In this document: positions 60,661 to 64,000 of the stretch, one piece after another
Numbering within the stretch: the first letter of the stretch is position 1
Layout of the letters: every line of letters starts with the position of its first letter
Assembly (NCBI RefSeq): GCF_003131185.1
Contig: NZ_QFFU01000005.1
Span: forward strand, 62,001 to 126,000
Length of the DNA stretch: 64,000 nucleotides
Origin: Pseudomonas ovata
GTDB lineage: Bacteria; Pseudomonadota; Gammaproteobacteria; Pseudomonadales; Pseudomonadaceae
Reading direction: 5' to 3'
Translations under genes and position numbers: made by a program
The notes under the pieces: model-generated
Seen by the model: the letters and a program-made list of their open reading frames with translations, nothing else
What the model was told of the DNA's origin: nothing
Database searches by the model: none

Positions 60661-61650
60661 TCAGCGCAAGCGCGTGACTGTCAACACCACGGCGGCAATT
60701 CGTTCGGCCTGGCCGTAGCCCGGCGCATCGAGTTCTTCGCCGAAGACATCAGGGTCCATCTCGCGATACACCCAGGCCAGGTCAGGCTGGTCAATCAGCG
60801 GCATGGCGTGTTGCAGAAACAGGTCCTTGCCGTCCACGCTCGGGGCGCCGGTGTACAGCAACAATGTGCCGCCCACGCTCAAACGCTTGAGCGCCTGCTC
60901 GACGATGCGCACCGACAGCTCCGAGCCCAGGCGCTCACCGCCATCGCGATAAGCCCGGCGCTGGGTGTCCTTCATGTACGGTGGGTTGGCCACGATCAGG
61001 TCAAACTCACCGTCGACGCCATCGAGAATGTCGCTGTGCCAGGCCGAGACGTTCTCGACCTCGGCCAGGGCAGCGTTCACGGCGGTAAAGCGCAGCGCCG
61101 TGGGATTGATGTCCACGGCCAGCACCTGTGCATGCGGCCGTGCCCGGGCGATCTGAATAGCGGCGGCACCCGTGCCGCAACCGATATCGATCGCACGGCG
61201 CACCGGGTCGCTGGAGGTGCGCAGGTGCTCGCCGATGGCCTGGGTAAACCGGTAGGTGTCGGGGCCGAAGAACACCGCATCGTGGCCTACGGTGGGAAAC
61301 GCCGAATGCACCAGCAGCAGATCGCCCAGGCTCGACCAGCGCACATCACTGATCCACCGGCCGGCGTGGGCGCGTATCACCCCGCTGGCCACCAGGGCTT
61401 CGAGTTCCGGACGGGTCAGCAACTCGTTATCGAACGGACGGCTCCAGCCAAAGATGTCGCGCACACTTCTGGCCACGCGGTTTTCGGGCCGCAGGTTATT
61501 ACGCTGATGGCTCAGCGGCGTGATGGTAATGAAGCGATAACCATCGGCGTGCAAGCGCCGGCCCAGTTGCAACAGGGCCAGGTCACTGCCGGCATCGAGA
61601 TCGTCGGCCGGCGAAAAATACGGTGCAGCGGTTGCAGAGTGATCGGTCAT
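60661..61650 (-). CDS. Class I SAM-dependent methyltransferase with NPPY motif
   Basis: 329-residue protein. Residues 1-150 form an N-terminal domain with no named family. The Rossmann methyltransferase core follows: motif I AIDIGCGTGAAAIQIAR, the acidic VLAVDINPTAL, and LIVANPPYMKD. NPPY is the hallmark of enzymes that methylate planar or amide nitrogen (adenine, glutamine; HemK/PrmB-like). It overlaps the diiron gene by 4 bp, so the two products are made together and probably act in one pathway. The substrate is unknown. Confidence 0.87.
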   Translation of the reverse strand: MTDHSATAAPYFSPADDLDAGSDLALLQLGRRLHADGYRFITITPLSHQRNNLRPENRVARSVRDIFGWSRPFDNELLTRPELEALVASGVIRAHAGRWISDVRWSSLGDLLLVHSAFPTVGHDAVFFGPDTYRFTQAIGEHLRTSSDPVRRAIDIGCGTGAAAIQIARARPHAQVLAVDINPTALRFTAVNAALAEVENVSAWHSDILDGVDGEFDLIVANPPYMKDTQRRAYRDGGERLGSELSVRIVEQALKRLSVGGTLLLYTGAPSVDGKDLFLQHAMPLIDQPDLAWVYREMDPDVFGEELDAPGYGQAERIAAVVLTVTRLR

Positions 61651-63005
61651 CGGGCGCCTCCTGCGGCAAGTAAGTGCGTGAACATGCGCGTGGCATGCAG
61701 GCCTTCGGGGGTGGCATGGTGGCTGGGCGACAGACGCTCCAGCAGGGTGGCCAACGGCACCTGGGCCTGACGCTTTTCAGGGGCCGCCGTTTCAGCGGGC
61801 GTGCGCACGGTGCGCTGGCGAAAACGGGCACGGAACGGGCGCGTGTCCTGCGCCTGCAGCCAGTCGCCGGCGATCCAGTCGTGCAGCAACTGCATCTCGT
61901 AGCCGCTGAACACACCGAACATCACCGCCCCCGGGCCGTCGATCAGTTGCCAGAAGCGACTGGACTGTGGGTCTTCGTGGCGACGTATCCAGCCCTTGTT
62001 CTGCAGCGTGGCCAGAAACGGCGCAATCTGCCCGGGCGTGGCCAGCCACTCGTTGACGGTCTTGCCATCGAGCCGGCAGTAATCGGAATGCATGCTCTGG
62101 CCAAAGCTGCGCTTGCGCTCCAGCATGCCGATCACTTCGCGCTCGATATCGAAGCCTGCAATCACCGCCTGGGTGCCGACGCCCAGGTCATTGAGGCGGT
62201 AGCCGTTGCGCAACCGTGTCATGAATTCGTCTTTGTCCGGGCAGCTGGCGAGAAAGCCATGAACCGCCTCGACGGCCTTTTGTGCATGGCCGGTGCTGGC
62301 GTTGTCGATGGTCACGTGCAAGGTGAAATAGTAAGGATCGACGCCCAGTTCGTTCAGCTCGAACGAGGTGATCAGCAGATGCAGCGGCAACTGCTCGTAA
62401 CCGAAGTTGTAGCCGATCATCTCTGGCAGATACGCATCGCCCGCCTGCCCCAGGGCCAGTTGCAGGGCGCCTTGCAGATACAGCTGCTGGTCGAGTTCGT
62501 GGGTGGGCGCGCAGTCGTGCTCGTTCAGCAGCTTGCGATACAACACCACATGATTAAGGCCCGGATCGCCGTCGCCCAGCTCTTCCAGATAAGTGCGGAT
62601 CAAGCCCTGGTAACGCCAGTCATCGGCGTGTTGCAGCGCACTGTACAACCAGGCGCCATCGACCAGTTTGGTCGGTGCCACGCATTGCAGAAAGTACAGG
62701 GCGTGCGCCTTGTTGCTGAAGAAGCGACGCGGCTCACCGGCATGTCGCGCCGCCAGGTACTGCGCATACTGCTCCCCTACCTGGCTGGCCCTGGCGTCCA
62801 TCCAGGCGGCGAAGTCCGCAGGGTCCTCGGGCAGTTCGCACGGCAGGTCGGCGGCAGACGCCAAATGCGTGTTCAAGAACGTGGCCAGCTCGTCCGGGTC
62901 GGCGTCGGCGCCGCCCTGCAACAGCCTGTGATACAGGCTGGCAGGACCGGATGAACGAACGGATTCGACGGCAGGTTGAGTGGCGAAGCGATTGAATACG
63001 GTCAT
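61647..63005 (-). CDS. Heme-oxygenase-like diiron protein (iron-containing redox enzyme family)
   Basis: 452-residue protein. The middle (about residues 95-260) has the helical heme-oxygenase-like fold with candidate diiron ligands: Glu142 and His152 ten residues apart (YLEELGDGDPGLNH), Glu216 (FELNEL), and His230, Asp234 and His240 (LHVTIDNASTGH). Such folds include N-oxygenases, desaturases and C-C lyases of natural-product pathways. The C-terminal 150 residues (from WLATPGQIAPFLATL) form a further winged-helix-like domain. It is coupled to the methyltransferase gene by a 4-bp overlap. No biosynthetic carrier genes are adjacent. Confidence 0.8.
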   Translation of the reverse strand: MTVFNRFATQPAVESVRSSGPASLYHRLLQGGADADPDELATFLNTHLASAADLPCELPEDPADFAAWMDARASQVGEQYAQYLAARHAGEPRRFFSNKAHALYFLQCVAPTKLVDGAWLYSALQHADDWRYQGLIRTYLEELGDGDPGLNHVVLYRKLLNEHDCAPTHELDQQLYLQGALQLALGQAGDAYLPEMIGYNFGYEQLPLHLLITSFELNELGVDPYYFTLHVTIDNASTGHAQKAVEAVHGFLASCPDKDEFMTRLRNGYRLNDLGVGTQAVIAGFDIEREVIGMLERKRSFGQSMHSDYCRLDGKTVNEWLATPGQIAPFLATLQNKGWIRRHEDPQSSRFWQLIDGPGAVMFGVFSGYEMQLLHDWIAGDWLQAQDTRPFRARFRQRTVRTPAETAAPEKRQAQVPLATLLERLSPSHHATPEGLHATRMFTHLLAAGGAR

Positions 63006-63155
63006 GATCGGCTACTGACTTTGTTGTATTCCTGTCAGAGGTACGACCTGCGCAAATGATTCCGCCCGATTGCATGGACGGTCATGTTCAAGTGCGGGCA
63101 ACGTCATGCCGGACCGACAATAACGCTGCCCGCTGCGGGCGTCAGACGGTGCCGC

Positions 63156-64000
63156 TCAAAGGTACTTGAGCCAGGCAATATCCCGGCGCCGCCCCTTGAG
63201 CGCGGCAAACCAGCGCACCGCCGGAAACAGCACCACCGCCAGCACCGCCGAGCACAACCAGACCGCGCCGACACTGTCGAAACCGAAGTACTTGCCCTGG
63301 TTCAGGCCCCATACCGCCACGGCAATCAGGTACAGGAACTTGAGCACATACAGGTGCAGCAGGTAGAAGAACATCGGCGCGGCACCGAAGATCACCAGCG
63401 GCTTGAGCCAGGCGCGCTCCTGCCAGCGTTCAAGGGCAATGAGCAACAGCAGGCCCAGGCCCAGGGTCAGGCTGATGAACAGCAGCGACGGCGGGTACTT
63501 GGTGATGTTGAAAAAGCTCATCACGGTCTGCACGTCGGTGGCGCCGACGCTCCAGGGTTTTTCGCCATAGCCGTTGAGCAGGCGCAGCAGCACAAACCCG
63601 CCGAGCAGGCCCAGGCCGCTGAGCCACAGCTTGCTGCGCCGGGCCGTGGCGCTGGCCGTGCTGGCGAACCAGGGACCGGCGGCGTAGCCCAGGGCAATGA
63701 CGCCGATCCACGGCAGCAACGGGTAGGAGGTGCGCAGGCGCAGGGAGTCCGACACCTCGATCCAGCCGCGATCATGCAGCACCGCCCACGGGATGTGCAG
63801 GGCCGACTCGACGCCGAAATGCAGGCCGTCGAGCAGGTTATGCCCGGCCACGATCAACACCCCCAGGGCCGCCAGCACCGGGCGTGGCAGGTAGACCAGC
63901 ACCGACAGGGCAATCATGCTCAGGCCGATGGCCCAGATCACTTGCAGGTAAATCACCGTCGGCGGGAACTGGAACGTCCAGGCGAAGCTGACCAGGGTGA
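63156..64000 (-). CDS. DUF1624/HGSNAT-type membrane protein, 5' end outside window
   Basis: The open frame continues past the right edge with no start in view, so only the last 281 residues or so are seen. About seven hydrophobic helices are visible (VIWAIGLSMIALSVLVYL; WIGVIALGYAAGPWFAS; LLGGFVLLRLL; LLFISLTLGLGLLLLIAL; PLVIFGAAPMFFYLLHLYVLKFLYL). The TKYPPSLLF and APMFFYLLH segments are typical of DUF1624 (heparan-alpha-glucosaminide acetyltransferase-like) proteins, membrane acyltransferases of unknown substrate. It lies 150 bp upstream of the diiron gene in the same direction. Confidence 0.82.
   Translation of the reverse strand, partial: TLVSFAWTFQFPPTVIYLQVIWAIGLSMIALSVLVYLPRPVLAALGVLIVAGHNLLDGLHFGVESALHIPWAVLHDRGWIEVSDSLRLRTSYPLLPWIGVIALGYAAGPWFASTASATARRSKLWLSGLGLLGGFVLLRLLNGYGEKPWSVGATDVQTVMSFFNITKYPPSLLFISLTLGLGLLLLIALERWQERAWLKPLVIFGAAPMFFYLLHLYVLKFLYLIAVAVWGLNQGKYFGFDSVGAVWLCSAVLAVVLFPAVRWFAALKGRRRDIAWLKYL

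Overview
The window is a GC-rich, gene-dense stretch of a Pseudomonas chromosome, most likely the P. putida group. The reasons are the rbsBACRK order, a DpkA close to the P. putida protein as remembered, OprD porins, a DUF1654 protein, REP elements with TGTAGGAGCG ends, and an iac (indole-3-acetic acid) cluster in the order known from P. putida strains. No rRNA, tRNA, CRISPR array or intact transposase was seen. Family names rest on motifs and memory, because no search could be run.

Layout. 1-5.5 kb: ribose operon rbsBACRK on the minus strand behind a palindromic LacI-type operator; rbsK runs off the left edge. 5.5-9.2 kb: small genes with two perfect LexA boxes. One box drives a DUF1654 protein plus endonuclease I, the other a 65-residue protein. 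Between them lie a methionine aminopeptidase coupled to a ParD-like protein, and an XRE regulator. 9.2-12.3 kb: DpkA-type imine reductase, an orphan FecR and a Fur-like single-domain protein. 12.5-19.5 kb: CPA2 antiporter, a three-gene MFS/HlyD/outer-membrane efflux operon, and a rhamnosyltransferase-like GT2. 19.5-22 kb: molybdenum cofactor genes moeA, moaB and mobA. 22-25 kb: YgdR-type lipoprotein, LysR regulator, an SDR lacking its YxxxK motif, and a pseudouridine synthase. 25-34.9 kb: shikimate/quinate module (shikimate dehydrogenase paralogue, TetR, QuiC, MFS, DMT exporter, OprD, AraC). A 16-bp motif recurs in three of its control regions, and a 140-bp palindromic MITE sits directly in front of the DMT gene.

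36-56.4 kb is the main accessory block. The operon iacHABICDEFG (minus strand) encodes conversion of indole-3-acetic acid to catechol and is followed in the same direction by an OprD porin, an MHS-type MFS transporter and a NIPSNAP protein. Divergent from it are a branched-chain-amino-acid-type ABC transporter (with permease and ATPase fused), a ketopantoate-reductase-like protein, a class II aldolase, a PAS-containing chemoreceptor and the MarR regulator IacR. Together this looks like a sense, import, degrade and regulate unit for auxin or related aromatics. No catechol-cleavage genes lie in the window.

56.5-64 kb holds an exported methyltransferase-like protein, a DUF2231 plus PQQ-type sugar dehydrogenase pair, small proteins, and a tightly coupled pair of a heme-oxygenase-like diiron protein and an NPPY methyltransferase. 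That pair is the best candidate for an undescribed enzyme system. A DUF1624-type membrane protein is cut by the right edge.
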